From contig NZ_CP012573.1 of the NCBI RefSeq assembly GCF_001280205.1, forward strand, positions 2,852,001 through 2,916,000: a stretch of DNA of 64,000 nt. The letters run 5' to 3'. The stretch comes from Clavibacter capsici. GTDB lineage: Bacteria; Actinomycetota; Actinomycetes; Actinomycetales; Microbacteriaceae. A program made the position numbers and the translations under genes. Numbering within the stretch: the first letter of the stretch is position 1; the number at the start of each line of letters is the position of its first letter. This document shows positions 41,115-50,666 of the stretch, piece by piece. The notes beneath the pieces are model-generated. The model saw nothing but the letters and a program-made list of their open reading frames with translations. It was not told the origin of the DNA and did not search any database.

Positions 41115-42872
41115 CTACCGGACCAGCGGCACCTCGATGAGCAGCGGCGCCTCGGACGCGGTGGTGAGCGCCGCCTCCAGCTCGCCGTGGGTCGACGCGC
41201 GCAGGTGCGTCCAGCCGTAGGCCGCGGCGAGGCTCGCGAGATCCACCCGCTGCGGCGTGAACATGACGCGGTCGATGGCGTCGGGTGCGGCCGTGCGCGA
41301 CACCTCGAGGCCGTCGAAGATGGTGCCGCCGCCGTCGTTGCCGACGATGACCTGGATCCGCGGCACCCGCTCCCCGGTGCCGAGCAGCAGCGAGCCGACG
41401 TCGTGCAGGAGCGTGAGGTCGCCGACGAGCACGCGGGTGACGCCCGCGGCGGAGGTGCCTGGCCCCGCCTGCGACGCGAGCGCGATGCCGAGGCCGGTGG
41501 AGATCGTGCCGTCGATGCCCGCGAGCCCGCGGTTGGCGTGCACGCGCACGCGCTTGCCGGGCAGCGCCCGGTCGGCCTCGCGGATGAGGCGCGACGCCCC
41601 GAGCACGAGGCGGTCGTGCGGCCAGGTGGCCTGCCAGACGGCGCGGACCAGGCTGCGACGGGTGACGTCGGCGCGCACGGCGGCGAGCTCCGCGCGCGCG
41701 AACTCGCGGCGCTCGGCGGGCGTGGTGCCGGAGGGGACGCGCGGCGCGGCCTCGGCGGCGGCGGCCTCGTCGAGGATCGCGCGGCTCTCCCGCACCCAGG
41801 TGCCGAGCCAGCGGCGGGCCTCGGTCGGATCCGCGGGCTCGCCCACCACGCGCACGGCGGCCGGGTGGGCGGTGACGCGGTGGCGCGGGTCGTAGTCCTC
41901 GCCGCCGGTGGATCCCACGACGATCGCCTCCACGTCGTCGCGCCCCACGAGCAGCGGCACCTCGCGCGTGAGCGTGGGGTGGCCGAACACGACGACGCGC
42001 TCGACGCGGTCGCCGAAGCCCGGGCGGGCGAGGAGCTCGCGGAAGGAGACGACGAGGTTCGGGCCGAAGTGGGATCCGCTGGAGATCTCGGCGGCGAGCG
42101 GCCAGCCGCCTGCGCGCGCCAGCTCCTCGGCGGCCTCGCCCGCGGCGTGGCCGGCGACGACGAGGGTGCGCGGGCCGTGCGGGAGGTCGAGGACGTCGGC
42201 GGGCTCGGCGGCTGCCGACGGGGACCCGGCGGCCTCGGCGCCCGCGCGCGCCTCCGCGGCGGCGTCGGCGAGGTCGGGCACGGCGACGGAGAGCGGATCC
42301 CGGAACGCCACGTTCACGTGCACGGGCGTCCGCTCGTCGCGCGCCCGGCGATACGAGTCACGCGCGATGGCGGCGTCCCGCGCGAGGTCGTCGTCGGTCT
42401 CCTCGGGTGCCGGCACGTCGACGACGGCGACCCGGTCCCCGAACATCCCGGGCTGCCGCGTGGTCTGGTTGCTGGCGATGCCGCGGAGCTCCGCCGGACG
42501 GTCGCCCGTGAGCAGCAGCATCGGGACGCCCGAGTGCCAGCCCTCGAGGACGGCCGGATGCAGGTTGGCGACGGCCGTGCCGGAGGTCGTGATGACGAGC
42601 GCGGGCCGGCCGGACTCGACGCCGAGGCCGAGCGCGAGGAAGCCGGCGGCGCGCTCGTCGATGCGCACGTGCAGGCGCACGCCGTCGACGCGCTCCAGCT
42701 CCGCCGCGACGAGCGCGAGGGCCTGGGAGCGGGATCCGGGGCAGAGCACCACGTCGGTGACCCCCTCCGCGACCAGCGCGAGCAGCATCGCGATGGCGCG
42801 GTCGGTGGACGGGTTGCCGGTGCGGGGGGAGGCGGCGGACGGGCGGACGGGGTGGGGCGGGGTCTGCGTCAC
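41115..42872 (-). CDS. menD: SEPHCHC synthase
   Basis: 585 aa thiamin-diphosphate enzyme. N-terminal [15 protein letters not shown] and [15 protein letters not shown] (activating Glu), [19 protein letters not shown]-terminal ThDP/Mg site [16 protein letters not shown] with [10 protein letters not shown] (GDG-like ...NN). It joins 2-oxoglutarate-derived succinyl semialdehyde to isochorismate. Start GTG at 42872, 6 nt downstream of the stop of the PLDc_N-type gene, so it is the second gene of a two-gene unit. Confidence 0.96.
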   Translation of the reverse strand: MTQTPPHPVRPSAASPRTGNPSTDRAIAMLLALVAEGVTDVVLCPGSRSQALALVAAELERVDGVRLHVRIDERAAGFLALGLGVESGRPALVITTSGTAVANLHPAVLEGWHSGVPMLLLTGDRPAELRGIASNQTTRQPGMFGDRVAVVDVPAPEETDDDLARDAAIARDSYRRARDERTPVHVNVAFRDPLSVAVPDLADAAAEARAGAEAAGSPSAAAEPADVLDLPHGPRTLVVAGHAAGEAAEELARAGGWPLAAEISSGSHFGPNLVVSFRELLARPGFGDRVERVVVFGHPTLTREVPLLVGRDDVEAIVVGSTGGEDYDPRHRVTAHPAAVRVVGEPADPTEARRWLGTWVRESRAILDEAAAAEAAPRVPSGTTPAERREFARAELAAVRADVTRRSLVRAVWQATWPHDRLVLGASRLIREADRALPGKRVRVHANRGLAGIDGTISTGLGIALASQAGPGTSAAGVTRVLVGDLTLLHDVGSLLLGTGERVPRIQVIVGNDGGGTIFDGLEVSRTAAPDAIDRVMFTPQRVDLASLAAAYGWTHLRASTHGELEAALTTASEAPLLIEVPLVR

Positions 42873-42878
42873 CGGCGG

Positions 42879-43301
42879 TCAGGCGTCCCGGCGGCCCGGC
42901 GCGCGGTCGTCGTCGTCGCGGTTCGGCCGCGTGGGGCCGCCCGCGGTGCCGGGGGCCTGCGGGTCGTCGGGACCCGCGCCGTCGCTGTCGAGGTCGGCGA
43001 GCTCCTGCTCGAGGCGGCGGATCCGCTCCTCCTCCGAGCGCGTGCGACCGAGGCCGGAGAGGAAGTCGGGGTCGTCGTCGGGGCCGAGGCGGCGGCCGGA
43101 CGCGCGGGCGAGGTCGGTGCGGTCCTTGCCGATCGTGAGCCAGAGGATGCCGCCGATGACGGGCACCAGGACGACCACCGCGATCCAGGCGGGCTTCGGG
43201 AGGCCGCGCATGCGGGTCCGCGGCGTCAGGGAGGTGTCCACGATGACGAAGACCGTGAAGAACACGATCACGACGGCGAGACCGATCAACAGGCGGGGCA
43301 T
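42879..43301 (-). CDS. PLDc_N-type two-helix membrane protein
   Basis: 140 aa. TM1 LLIGLAVVIVFFTVFVIVDTS and TM2 WIAVVVLVPVIGGILWLTIGK form the PLDc_N (cardiolipin-synthase N-terminal-like) module, then a charged cytosolic tail with a short coiled-coil-like LRRLEQELADL segment and Pro/Asp/Arg repeats. Start ATG at 43301 with TACCAT 6 nt upstream (leaderless); the longer reading from 43322 overlaps the hexamer. It commonly precedes menD in actinobacteria; role unknown. Confidence 0.85.
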   Translation of the reverse strand: MPRLLIGLAVVIVFFTVFVIVDTSLTPRTRMRGLPKPAWIAVVVLVPVIGGILWLTIGKDRTDLARASGRRLGPDDDPDFLSGLGRTRSEEERIRRLEQELADLDSDGAGPDDPQAPGTAGGPTRPNRDDDDRAPGRRDA

Positions 43302-43307
43302 CTCCCG

Positions 43308-43313
43308 ATGGTA
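43308..43313 (-). promoter_or_regulatory. -10 hexamer TACCAT of the PLDc_N-menD unit
   Basis: It ends 6 nt before the ATG at 43301. Confidence 0.4.
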
Positions 43314-43426
43314 GCTCCGCAACCGGGGAGGACGCCGGGCGTCCAGCGAGCGGGAAGGGGGCGCGCGCCGGGCCGCGGCTGGATGCAGCGGCGTGCACGG
43401 TCGGGGCCCCGCCCAGCCGCCCGACC

Positions 43427-43432
43427 TATGCT
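43427..43432 (+). promoter_or_regulatory. -10 hexamer TATGCT of the DUF4229 gene
   Basis: It ends 6 nt before the GTG at 43439. Confidence 0.5.
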
Positions 43433-43438
43433 GACCCG

Positions 43439-43825
43439 GTGAGTTCCCGTCGCTACTGGCTCGTCTACACCGTCGTCCGCATCCTCCTCTTCGCCGTGCC
43501 GTTCGGCCTGGTGGTCGCGGTGAGCCCGGACTTCTGGCCGCTGGCCGCGGTCATCGGCGCGGTCGTGTCGTTCTGCGGGTCCTACATCTTCCTGCGCAAG
43601 CAGCGCGAGGCCATGGCGGCGGATCTCGCGGCGATCGCCGCCGGCCGCAAGGCGCCCGTGGAGGACGACGACTCCGAGGACGCCGCGGTGGACGCGGCCG
43701 AGCGCCGGGCCCGCGCGGCCGGATCCGCCGACGTCGCGACCGGCTCCCAGGGCACGCCGGACGCAGGCACCCCGGACACCGCCGCGGCCGCTCCGCGCGT
43801 CGACGGCGAGGCCGAGCGCAGCTGA
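43439..43825 (+). CDS. DUF4229 small membrane protein
   Basis: 128 aa. Two membrane helices (YWLVYTVVRILLFAVPFGLV and LAAVIGAVVSFCGSYIFL), then KQREAMAADLAAIAAGRK, the DUF4229 end, and an acidic/Ala/Thr disordered tail. It occurs between menD and menA in many actinobacteria. Function unknown. Leaderless GTG. Confidence 0.85.
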   Translation: MSSRRYWLVYTVVRILLFAVPFGLVVAVSPDFWPLAAVIGAVVSFCGSYIFLRKQREAMAADLAAIAAGRKAPVEDDDSEDAAVDAAERRARAAGSADVATGSQGTPDAGTPDTAAAAPRVDGEAERS

Positions 43826-43835
43826 GCCGCGCGCG

Positions 43836-44213
43836 TCAGGACGGGTCCGCGGATCCGTCGCGCTCGATCGGCACGTAGGCGACCCATCGGCCGGTCGTGG
43901 GCGGGGTCGCGTCGCGCACCGCGGGCGGCGTCGCGCGCGTGGACGGCGTGAGGCGCCCGCCGTCGAGCACGAGGTACCGCTCCCCCGGTCGCGCCTCCGC
44001 CATCGCCCGGGAGACGTACGCAGCGAGCGCGGCGCCCGCCCGCCCGGGATCCGCGGCCCAGCGCTCCGCCCACCACGTGCGGAGCGACGCGTCGACCACG
44101 AGCACCGCCCGTCGACGCGCGCCCGCCCGCTCGCGGATCGCGAGGAGCCGCGGATCGTCGGTCGGCCACGTCTCGTGGTCGGCGTCGAGCGCCGCGACGA
44201 GCGCGGGATCCAT
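43836..44213 (-). CDS. Hypothetical protein following menA, 125 aa
   Basis: Soluble, Ala/Arg rich, no Cys, no membrane segment. Segments AVLVVDASLRTWWAERW and AAYVSRAMAEARPGERYLVLDGGRLTP suggest a small alpha/beta fold; I do not recognise the family. The ATG at 44213 is 5 nt after the menA stop and is chosen over an upstream start inside menA. Probably co-translated with menA. It resembles short asRNA-binding or AMP-ligase remnants only superficially; no menE-type motif is visible. Confidence 0.6.
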   Translation of the reverse strand: MDPALVAALDADHETWPTDDPRLLAIRERAGARRRAVLVVDASLRTWWAERWAADPGRAGAALAAYVSRAMAEARPGERYLVLDGGRLTPSTRATPPAVRDATPPTTGRWVAYVPIERDGSADPS

Positions 44214-44218
44214 CCCGC

Positions 44219-45202
44219 TCAGAACGCGAACGCCGCCCCGAGCCCCAGGCCGAACGTGAGCGCGGCCATGCTCGTGAGCTGCAGCGAGAGGATCAGCTCC
44301 TTCGGGGTGCGGCCGGTGCACGCGATGATCGCGGCAGGCAGCGCCAGCACGAGCGTGAACAGCACCAGCAGCGCCTTCGGGTAGAAGAGGAAGAAGAAGA
44401 CCACGACCCCGTAGGCGATCGCGACCTCGATGCAGTAGACGATGCGCGAACCGCGCGGGCCGAGCCGCACCGCGAGGGTGCGCTTGCCGACCTTGCCGTC
44501 CTGCTCGATGTCACGGATGTTGTTGACCATGAGCACCGCGCACGCGAAGCCGCCCGCCGCGACGCCGCCCAGCCAGCCCTCGCCCGTGATCATGCCGATG
44601 AGGATGAACTGCGTGCCCGCCGTCGCGACCAGGCCGAAGAACACGAAGACGACCACGTCGCCGAGTCCGGCGTAGCCGTAGGGGCGCTTGCCGCCCGTGT
44701 AGGAGTAGGCCGCGACGATGGCCACCGCGCCGACCGCGAGCAGCCACCAGTGGCCGGTGATCAGCACGATCGCGAGGCCCGCGACCGCGGCCAGGCCGAA
44801 GAACGTGAGCGCGACGGTGAGCACCGTGCGGGGCTTCGCGGCGCCGGATCCCGTGAGGCGGGCGGGGCCGACGCGCACGTCGTCGGTGCCGCGCACGCCG
44901 TCGGAGTAGTCGTTCGCGTAGTTCACGCCGATCTGCAGCAGCACGGCGACGGCGAGGCAGAGGAGCGCGAGGCCGAGGGAGACGCCCTCGTCCGGACCGA
45001 GCGCGCGGGCAGCGCCGGCGCCGATCGCGACGGGGGCGACGGCCAGCGGGAGGGTGCGGATGCGGGCGCCGGAGATCCAGTCGCGCGCGGTCGCCTTCGG
45101 GGCCTTCGCCGGGTTGCCCGAGCGCGCCTTCGCGGGCGACGCCGGCCGGGTGCGTGCTGCGGACGAGGGGGCCTGCCGGGTGCGCTTCTTCTTCTGTGCC
45201 AC
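44219..45202 (-). CDS. menA: 1,4-dihydroxy-2-naphthoate polyprenyltransferase
   Basis: 327 aa UbiA-family prenyltransferase with about nine membrane helices. First Asp motif NYANDYSDGVRGTDD near residue 95, second NNIRDIEQDGKVGKRTLAVRLG near 225. A Lys/Ala/Pro-rich cytosolic N-terminus of about 40 residues precedes RDWISGARIRTLPLAVAPV. It attaches the polyprenyl tail to DHNA in the membrane. Start GTG at 45202 with TAGGAT 8 nt upstream (leaderless). Confidence 0.96.
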   Translation of the reverse strand: MAQKKKRTRQAPSSAARTRPASPAKARSGNPAKAPKATARDWISGARIRTLPLAVAPVAIGAGAARALGPDEGVSLGLALLCLAVAVLLQIGVNYANDYSDGVRGTDDVRVGPARLTGSGAAKPRTVLTVALTFFGLAAVAGLAIVLITGHWWLLAVGAVAIVAAYSYTGGKRPYGYAGLGDVVVFVFFGLVATAGTQFILIGMITGEGWLGGVAAGGFACAVLMVNNIRDIEQDGKVGKRTLAVRLGPRGSRIVYCIEVAIAYGVVVFFFLFYPKALLVLFTLVLALPAAIIACTGRTPKELILSLQLTSMAALTFGLGLGAAFAF

Positions 45203-45210
45203 GAGGGGCG

Positions 45211-45216
45211 ATCCTA
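45211..45216 (-). promoter_or_regulatory. -10 hexamer TAGGAT of menA
   Basis: It ends 8 nt before the GTG at 45202. Confidence 0.4.
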
Positions 45217-45257
45217 CGCGGCGGGGTGCCCGGCGACCGCGCCGGACAGGGCCCGAG

Positions 45258-46010
45258 CTAGCGGCTGCCGCCCACGGGCGACGGCGCCCAGCCGTCGGCC
45301 GGGCAGTTCCAGCGCATGATCGCGTGGCGGCCGTGCTCGAAGCCGAGCTCGCTGAGCGTGGAGGTGGAGAGCGTGAGGATCCCGCCGGCCTCCGCGGGCA
45401 GGCCGACCCACGCGACGGCGAGCGCCCGGATCACGTGCGCGTGGGCGACGAGCAGCACGTCCTGGCCGGACTCGAGCACGGGCAGCACGCGCTCGAGCAC
45501 CTGGAGGACGCGGTCGCGGACCTGCTGGGACGTCTCGCCGGGGGTGTCGCCCGCGGGGACGCCGTCGGTCCAGAGGTCCCAGTGGCCGCGCTCGGACTGG
45601 ATGTCGGCGGTGGTGCGGCCCTCGTACGCGCCGTAGTCGAACTCGACGAGCCGGTCGTCGACCTCGGCCTGGTCGCCGTAGCCGATGAGCTCGGCCGTGC
45701 GCTGCGCGCGCGAGCGGGGGCTCGCGAGCACCAGGCCGAACTGCGTGCCGCCGAGCACGGCGCCGACCGCACGGGCCTGCTCCTCGCCGGTGGCGGTGAG
45801 CGGGATGTCTGTCGTCCCGGTGTGGCGCCCGTTGACGCTCCACTCGGTCTGCCCGTGGCGCACCATGACGATGCGGCCGCGCACCTTCTCCTGCCACTCC
45901 GGGGTGCCGGGGATCTCCGCGCGCGCGATGGCGGCATCCACCTCCGCGTACATCGGGGCGACGTCGTCGCGGGCGAGGCGCTTGGCGGTGGCGGGGTTCA
46001 TGCCGGTCAT
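45258..46010 (-). CDS. Histidine phosphatase-family protein (phosphoglycerate mutase-like)
   Basis: 250 aa. Phosphohistidine site VMVRHGQTEWSVNGRHTG near residue 50, second Arg in LASPRSRAQRTAELI, acidic residue in LVEFDYGAYEGRT and second His in VLLVAHAHVIRAL. It is the acid-phosphatase/dPGM superfamily; length and the EGRTT motif suit a broad phosphatase (for example a GpgP- or CobC-like enzyme) rather than glycolytic mutase. Start ATG at 46010 with GGAGGAG 8-9 nt upstream. The first 45 residues are an extra helical segment. Confidence 0.9.
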   Translation of the reverse strand: MTGMNPATAKRLARDDVAPMYAEVDAAIARAEIPGTPEWQEKVRGRIVMVRHGQTEWSVNGRHTGTTDIPLTATGEEQARAVGAVLGGTQFGLVLASPRSRAQRTAELIGYGDQAEVDDRLVEFDYGAYEGRTTADIQSERGHWDLWTDGVPAGDTPGETSQQVRDRVLQVLERVLPVLESGQDVLLVAHAHVIRALAVAWVGLPAEAGGILTLSTSTLSELGFEHGRHAIMRWNCPADGWAPSPVGGSR

Positions 46011-46105
46011 GCGGGGTCTCCTCCGTCGTCCGGGCGGGTGGCGGGCGACATCCGACTCTACGCCCGGGCGGATCCGCGGCCGGTGGGCGGCGGGATCCAC
46101 CGGGC

Positions 46106-47020
46106 TCAGTGCACGTGCTCCAGCAGGTCGAGCCCGACCACGCCCAGGGCGTCGCGCACCGCCAGGCGCGCGCGGAGGTCGGCGTCGTCGAAGTGGACCA
46201 TGACGGCGTACGCGACCGCACCGCGCGGCCCGCGGAGCACGCCCGCCTCGGCCCGCACGCCCGCGTCGACGCCCGTGCAGTCGACGAGCGCCATGCCGTG
46301 CTCGGTGCCGCGGCCGACGGGCGCGTCCAGCCCGAAGGACGCCGCGACCATCGACCGGTCGGTGTTGAGCGCGAGCCAGCCGACGACGCGCGTGCTCGTC
46401 TCCTCGTCCACGACCTCGCCGTGCACGAGGGAGGCGAACAGCGACGCGAGCTCGCGGGCGGATCCGACGGAGAGCTGCGGGGCGTCGTCCGGCCCGCGGG
46501 TGCCGCGCGCCACGTCGAGGAGCGCCGTGCGGCGGAGGCCGAGCGACTCGGCGCGCGAGCGCACCGCGTCGAGGCCGACGAGGCCGAGGAGCGCGTTCGT
46601 CGCGGCGGCGTCGCCGGTCGCGCCGACGAGCGAGGCGAGGTCCGTGACGGGCAGCGACGGCACCACGAGGTGGCGCCAGAGGCCCGCGGTGCCGCCCTCG
46701 TCGTGGGCCCCGCGATCCACGAGGTGCAGCGGCGAGAGGTCGCCGCCCGTCATGCGCGCGGAGAGCTCCACGAGGAGCAGCACGCGGCCGAGGCCGGCGG
46801 CCGGCAGCGCGACGTGGTCGTCCACCGCGAGCACCACGCCGCCCGAGTCGAGGTCGGTCGCGCGGGCCGCGACGCGCATCCCGTCGAGGGCGAGGCCGCC
46901 GAGCGCGCGGAAGGCGGAGCGGAAGCCGTCGGTCGGCTCCTGCCCCGCGTGGCGCGCGGGCCCGCCCCCGGTGTGCCGGGGGCGGCGGTCGGCGTCGGGC
47001 GCGTGCCTCGGATCCGTCAT
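46106..47020 (-). CDS. Serine-beta-lactamase-fold protein lacking the catalytic Ser/Lys
   Basis: 304 aa with the class A layout. Where SxxK is expected (after VVLAVDDHVALPAA) the sequence reads GLGR, so both the nucleophilic Ser and the general-base Lys are missing. The SDN-equivalent is GDAAATNALL and the KTG-equivalent is GRGTEHGM. The lid and helix spacing remain normal, so it is a pseudo-enzyme rather than a random remnant. No signal peptide; it starts in a His/Arg/Gly-rich cytosolic segment. ATG at 47020, 14 nt after the M13 peptidase stop; co-transcribed. Role unknown, perhaps peptide or muropeptide binding. Confidence 0.78.
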   Translation of the reverse strand: MTDPRHAPDADRRPRHTGGGPARHAGQEPTDGFRSAFRALGGLALDGMRVAARATDLDSGGVVLAVDDHVALPAAGLGRVLLLVELSARMTGGDLSPLHLVDRGAHDEGGTAGLWRHLVVPSLPVTDLASLVGATGDAAATNALLGLVGLDAVRSRAESLGLRRTALLDVARGTRGPDDAPQLSVGSARELASLFASLVHGEVVDEETSTRVVGWLALNTDRSMVAASFGLDAPVGRGTEHGMALVDCTGVDAGVRAEAGVLRGPRGAVAYAVMVHFDDADLRARLAVRDALGVVGLDLLEHVH

Positions 47021-47033
47021 CGCCGGACGCGCG

Positions 47034-49016
47034 TCACCAGATGGTGACGCGGGCCTCCTCGTCGAGCCAGAGGCCGTCGCCCGGCTTCACGTCGAACGTG
47101 TCGTAGAACGCGTCGATGTTGCGGACGATCTGGTTGCAGCGGAACTCGTTCGGCGCGTGCGGGTCGATGGCGAGCAGCCGCATCACCTCGGCGTCGCGGC
47201 CCTTCTGCTGCCAGGCCTGCGCCCAGGAGAGGAAGAAGCGCTCCGCGCCCGTGAGCCCGTCGACCACGGGCGGCTCGGCGCCCTCGAGCGAGAGGAGGTA
47301 CGCCTTCCACGCGATGGAGAGGCCGCCCAGGTCGCCGATGTTCTCGCCGATCGTGAGCGCGCCGTTGACGTGCGGGGCGTCGTCGGCCGTCAGCTGCGCG
47401 GGCACGAGGGCGTCGTACTGCTGGATGAGCGACGCCGTCCGCTCCTCGAACGCGGCGCGGTCGGCCGGGGTCCACCAGTCGGTGAGACGGCCGTCGCCGT
47501 CGTAGCGCGAGCCCTGGTCGTCGAAGCCGTGGCCGATCTCGTGGCCGATGACCGCGCCGATGGCGCCGTAGTTCGCGGCCGGGTCGCGCGCCTCGTCGAA
47601 GAACGGGAACTGCAGGATCGCGGCCGGGAACACGATCTCGTTGAAGCCCGGGTTGTAGTACGCGTTGATGGTCTGCGGCGTCATGAACCACTCGTCGCGG
47701 TCCAGCGGGGCGCCGATCTTCGCGAGCTCGCGCCGCGTCTCGAACCGGGCGGTCGCGCGCACGTTGCCCACGAGGTCCGTCGGGTCGATCTCGAGCGCCG
47801 AGTAGTCGCGCCACCGGTCGGGGAAGCCGATCTTCGGGGTGAACCTCTCGAGCTTCTCCAGCGCCCGGCCGCGCGTCTCCGCCGTCATCCAGTCGAGGCC
47901 GGAGATGGAGTCGCGGTACGCCTGCACGAGGTACCCGACGAGCACGTCCATCTCGGCCTTCGCGGTGCGGCTGAAGTGGCGGTCGACGTAGACGCGGCCG
48001 ATGGCCTCGCCCATGGCTCCCTCGACCAGCGAGACGCCGCGCTTCCACCGCACGCGCTGCTCGGGCGCGCCCGTGAGCGTGCGGCCGTAGAAGTCGAAGG
48101 ACGCCTCGGAGAACGCCCTCGGCAGGAGCGCCGCGTTCGAGCGGATGACCTGCCAGGTCAGCCAGTCGCGGAGGGCCGGGACCTCGGCGTCGGCCAGCAG
48201 CGCGCCGAGGCCCTCGGCGAAGGACGGCTCGCGGAGCACGACCTCGTCGAGCGCGGCCGCGGGCGGCTGGAAGGCGTCGCGCCACACGTCGAGGTCGGCG
48301 CCGGCGGCCGTCGCGACCAGCTCGCGGAGCTCCGCCCACGTGACGAGGTTGTAGGTGGCCTGGCTGTCGCGCGTGCGGACGTTGTCCCAGTGGGCGGCGG
48401 CGACGCGGGTCTCGAGGTCGAGGATCCGGTCGGCGCGGCCCGCGGGGTCGTCGAGCTCCGCGAGGCCGAGCATGCGCTCGACGAAGGCCCGGTAGGCGTC
48501 GCGGATGGCGGCGTGGCCCTCCTCGCGGTAGTAGCTCTCGTCGGGGAGGCCGATGCCGCCCTGCTCGACCTGCACGACGTAGCGCTCGGGATCCCCCGGG
48601 TCGTTGTCGACGAAGAGGCCGAGCAGGCCGCTCACGTTGGTCTGCTCGAGGGTGCCCAGCGTCCGCAGGAAGGACGGCACGTCGGTGACGGCGGCCGCCG
48701 CGTCCAGCTGGTCGCGGATGGGCTCGACGCCGAGCCGCTCGACGCGCTCCTCGTCCATGAAGCTCGTGAACAGGTCGCCGGCCTTGCGCTCCTCGGTGCC
48801 GGGCTCGGCGTCGACGGCCTCCTCGATGATCACCCGCACGGCCTCCTCGGCCGCCTCGGCGAGCTGGTGGAACGAGCCCCAGCGGGCCTTGTCGTCGGGA
48901 ATCTCTGTGCGCTCGAGCCAGCGGCCGTTCACGTGGAGGTAGAGGTCGTCCTGCGGGCGCACCCCCTGGTCCAGCTCGTCGGTGCGGATCCCGGTCGGAG
49001 GTGTCTCGGCGCTCAT
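47034..49016 (-). CDS. M13-family (neprilysin/PepO-like) metallopeptidase
   Basis: 660 aa, full family length. Zn site VIGHEIGHGFDD (HExxH near residue 492) and the downstream ligand ENIGDLGG; C-terminal NEFRCNQIVRNIDAFYDTFD (M13 S2' region) and ARVTIW end. There is no signal peptide or TM, so it is a cytosolic oligopeptidase as in many actinobacteria (Zmp1-like). Start ATG at 49016 with TAGGCT 7 nt upstream (leaderless). Confidence 0.95.
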   Translation of the reverse strand: MSAETPPTGIRTDELDQGVRPQDDLYLHVNGRWLERTEIPDDKARWGSFHQLAEAAEEAVRVIIEEAVDAEPGTEERKAGDLFTSFMDEERVERLGVEPIRDQLDAAAAVTDVPSFLRTLGTLEQTNVSGLLGLFVDNDPGDPERYVVQVEQGGIGLPDESYYREEGHAAIRDAYRAFVERMLGLAELDDPAGRADRILDLETRVAAAHWDNVRTRDSQATYNLVTWAELRELVATAAGADLDVWRDAFQPPAAALDEVVLREPSFAEGLGALLADAEVPALRDWLTWQVIRSNAALLPRAFSEASFDFYGRTLTGAPEQRVRWKRGVSLVEGAMGEAIGRVYVDRHFSRTAKAEMDVLVGYLVQAYRDSISGLDWMTAETRGRALEKLERFTPKIGFPDRWRDYSALEIDPTDLVGNVRATARFETRRELAKIGAPLDRDEWFMTPQTINAYYNPGFNEIVFPAAILQFPFFDEARDPAANYGAIGAVIGHEIGHGFDDQGSRYDGDGRLTDWWTPADRAAFEERTASLIQQYDALVPAQLTADDAPHVNGALTIGENIGDLGGLSIAWKAYLLSLEGAEPPVVDGLTGAERFFLSWAQAWQQKGRDAEVMRLLAIDPHAPNEFRCNQIVRNIDAFYDTFDVKPGDGLWLDEEARVTIW

Positions 49017-49023
49017 GGGGTCG

Positions 49024-49029
49024 AGCCTA
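49024..49029 (-). promoter_or_regulatory. -10 hexamer TAGGCT of the M13 gene
   Basis: It ends 7 nt before the ATG at 49016. Confidence 0.5.
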
Positions 49030-49196
49030 GGGGCGTCGTCCGCGCGCGTCCCGGGAGGTTCCGGACCGGACCGGCGGTCGAGCCGGCCTCCCGCGGGAAG
49101 CGCCGGATCCGCTCCCGGAAACGCCACCGCAACACGGCCTCGGTACGCTCGCGGATCGGGGCGTCTCCCCACACACCCGCGCGGAAGCAGGCGATC

Positions 49197-50480
49197 ATGG
49201 CCCGACAGATCTGGACCCTCCACGGCGACGGCAAGGCGGTCGACGCCTCCGCGGTCGTCGGCCCCGGCGAGCGCCTCACCTGGCCGCGCACGATCGGGCT
49301 CGGGATGCAGCACGTCGTCGCGATGTTCGGCGCGACGTTCCTCGTGCCGGTGCTCACGGGCTTCCCGCCCACGACGACGCTGTTCTTCTCCGGGATCGGG
49401 ACCCTGCTGTTCCTCCTGATCACCAGGAACCGGCTGCCCAGCTACCTCGGGTCGTCGTTCGCGTTCATCGCGCCGATCACCGCGGCCAACGCGGCGACGG
49501 CCACGGGCGGCGGCGGCATCGGGGCGGCGCTCGCGGGCATCGTGGCGGTCGGCGTGATGCTCGCGGTCGTCGGCGGCATCGTGCAGCTCACGGGCACCGG
49601 CTGGATCGACGCCCTCCTCCCGCCCGTCGTCGCCGGCGCGATCGTGGCGCTCATCGGCTTCAACCTGGCGTCGGCCGCGCGCGACAACTTCGTCCTGGCG
49701 CCCGTGACGGCGACCATCACGCTCGCCGCCGTGATCCTCTCCACCGTGCTGTTCCGGGGGATCCTCGGCCGGCTCTCGATCGTGCTCGGCGTGGTCGTCG
49801 GCTACGTCGTCGCGGTCATCCGCAGCGAGGTGGACTTCTCGAAGATCGAGGCGGCCGCGTGGATCGGCCTGCCCGAGTTCCACGCGCCCGAGATCACGCC
49901 GCAGTTCTGGGCGCTGCTGCCCGCGTTCCTGCCCGTCGTGCTCGTGCTCGTCGCGGAGAACGTGGGGCACATCCGCGGCGTCGCGCAGATGACCGACGGC
50001 AGCGTCAACAAGCTCACCGGCCGGGCGCTCCTCGCCGACGGCCTGGCGACCGTGCTCGCGGGCCTCGGCGGCGGATCCGGCACCACGACCTACGGCGAGA
50101 ACATCGGCGTGATGGCCGCGACCCGCGTCTACTCGACCGCGGCGTACTGGGTGGCCGGCGCCTTCGCCGTGCTGCTCGGCCTCTCGCCCAAGGTCGGCGC
50201 CGTGATCAACACGATCCCGCCGGGCGTGCTCGGCGGCGTGACGACCGCGCTCTACGGGCTCATCGGGATCATCGGCGTGAAGATCTGGATGGACAACCGG
50301 GTGGACTTCGCGAAGCCCGTCAACCAGCTCACGGCGGCGACCGCGCTCATCGTCGCGATCGCGCCGTTCACCTTCACGCTCGGCACGGTCTCCTTCAACG
50401 GCATCGCGCTCGGCACGGTCGCGGCCATCGTCGTCTACCACGTGATGCACACGGTCGCCCGGCTGCGCGGCACCGACTAG
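49197..50480 (+). CDS. NCS2-family uracil/xanthine permease
   Basis: 427 aa with about 12-14 helices. Nucleobase-binding motifs: QHVVAMFGATFLVPVLTGF, LVLVAENVGHIRGVAQMT (VAExxGH), and GGSGTTTYGENIGVMAATRV with the signature TTxxEN/GxxxxTRV. The TYGEN form is the UraA-type uracil:proton symporter group. ATG at 49197 with a weak GCAGG site. It is not next to pyrimidine or purine genes. It is divergent from the M13 gene. Confidence 0.93.
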   Translation: MARQIWTLHGDGKAVDASAVVGPGERLTWPRTIGLGMQHVVAMFGATFLVPVLTGFPPTTTLFFSGIGTLLFLLITRNRLPSYLGSSFAFIAPITAANAATATGGGGIGAALAGIVAVGVMLAVVGGIVQLTGTGWIDALLPPVVAGAIVALIGFNLASAARDNFVLAPVTATITLAAVILSTVLFRGILGRLSIVLGVVVGYVVAVIRSEVDFSKIEAAAWIGLPEFHAPEITPQFWALLPAFLPVVLVLVAENVGHIRGVAQMTDGSVNKLTGRALLADGLATVLAGLGGGSGTTTYGENIGVMAATRVYSTAAYWVAGAFAVLLGLSPKVGAVINTIPPGVLGGVTTALYGLIGIIGVKIWMDNRVDFAKPVNQLTAATALIVAIAPFTFTLGTVSFNGIALGTVAAIVVYHVMHTVARLRGTD

Positions 50481-50489
50481 GCCGGGCGC

Positions 50490-50516
50490 GCGGCCCGTCT
50501 GCTCACGGCGGGCCGC
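50490..50516 (+). terminator. Weak hairpin after the NCS2 permease
   Basis: An 8-bp stem GCGGCCCG/CGGGCCGC with an 11-nt loop, 10 nt after the stop. Possible terminator, weak. Confidence 0.4.
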
Positions 50517-50666
50517 CGACCGCGTGTCCTACCATCGCGGGAGCACCGCCCGCACGACGGGCGTCCGCGAGCCGGGCCCGGCCCCGCGGGTCGCGTCCCC
50601 GTCCGTCCCGACCGCAGGAGTACCACCCGACATGCACCCGCCTGCGCGCCGAGAGGGCGCCGCCCG

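Noticed and set aside
45054..50480. 1,808-codon plus-strand frame ending in the NCS2 permease
   Set aside because: Only the last 427 codons have membrane-protein motifs and a start with a plausible ribosome site. The rest is antisense to menA, the histidine phosphatase, the M13 peptidase and others.
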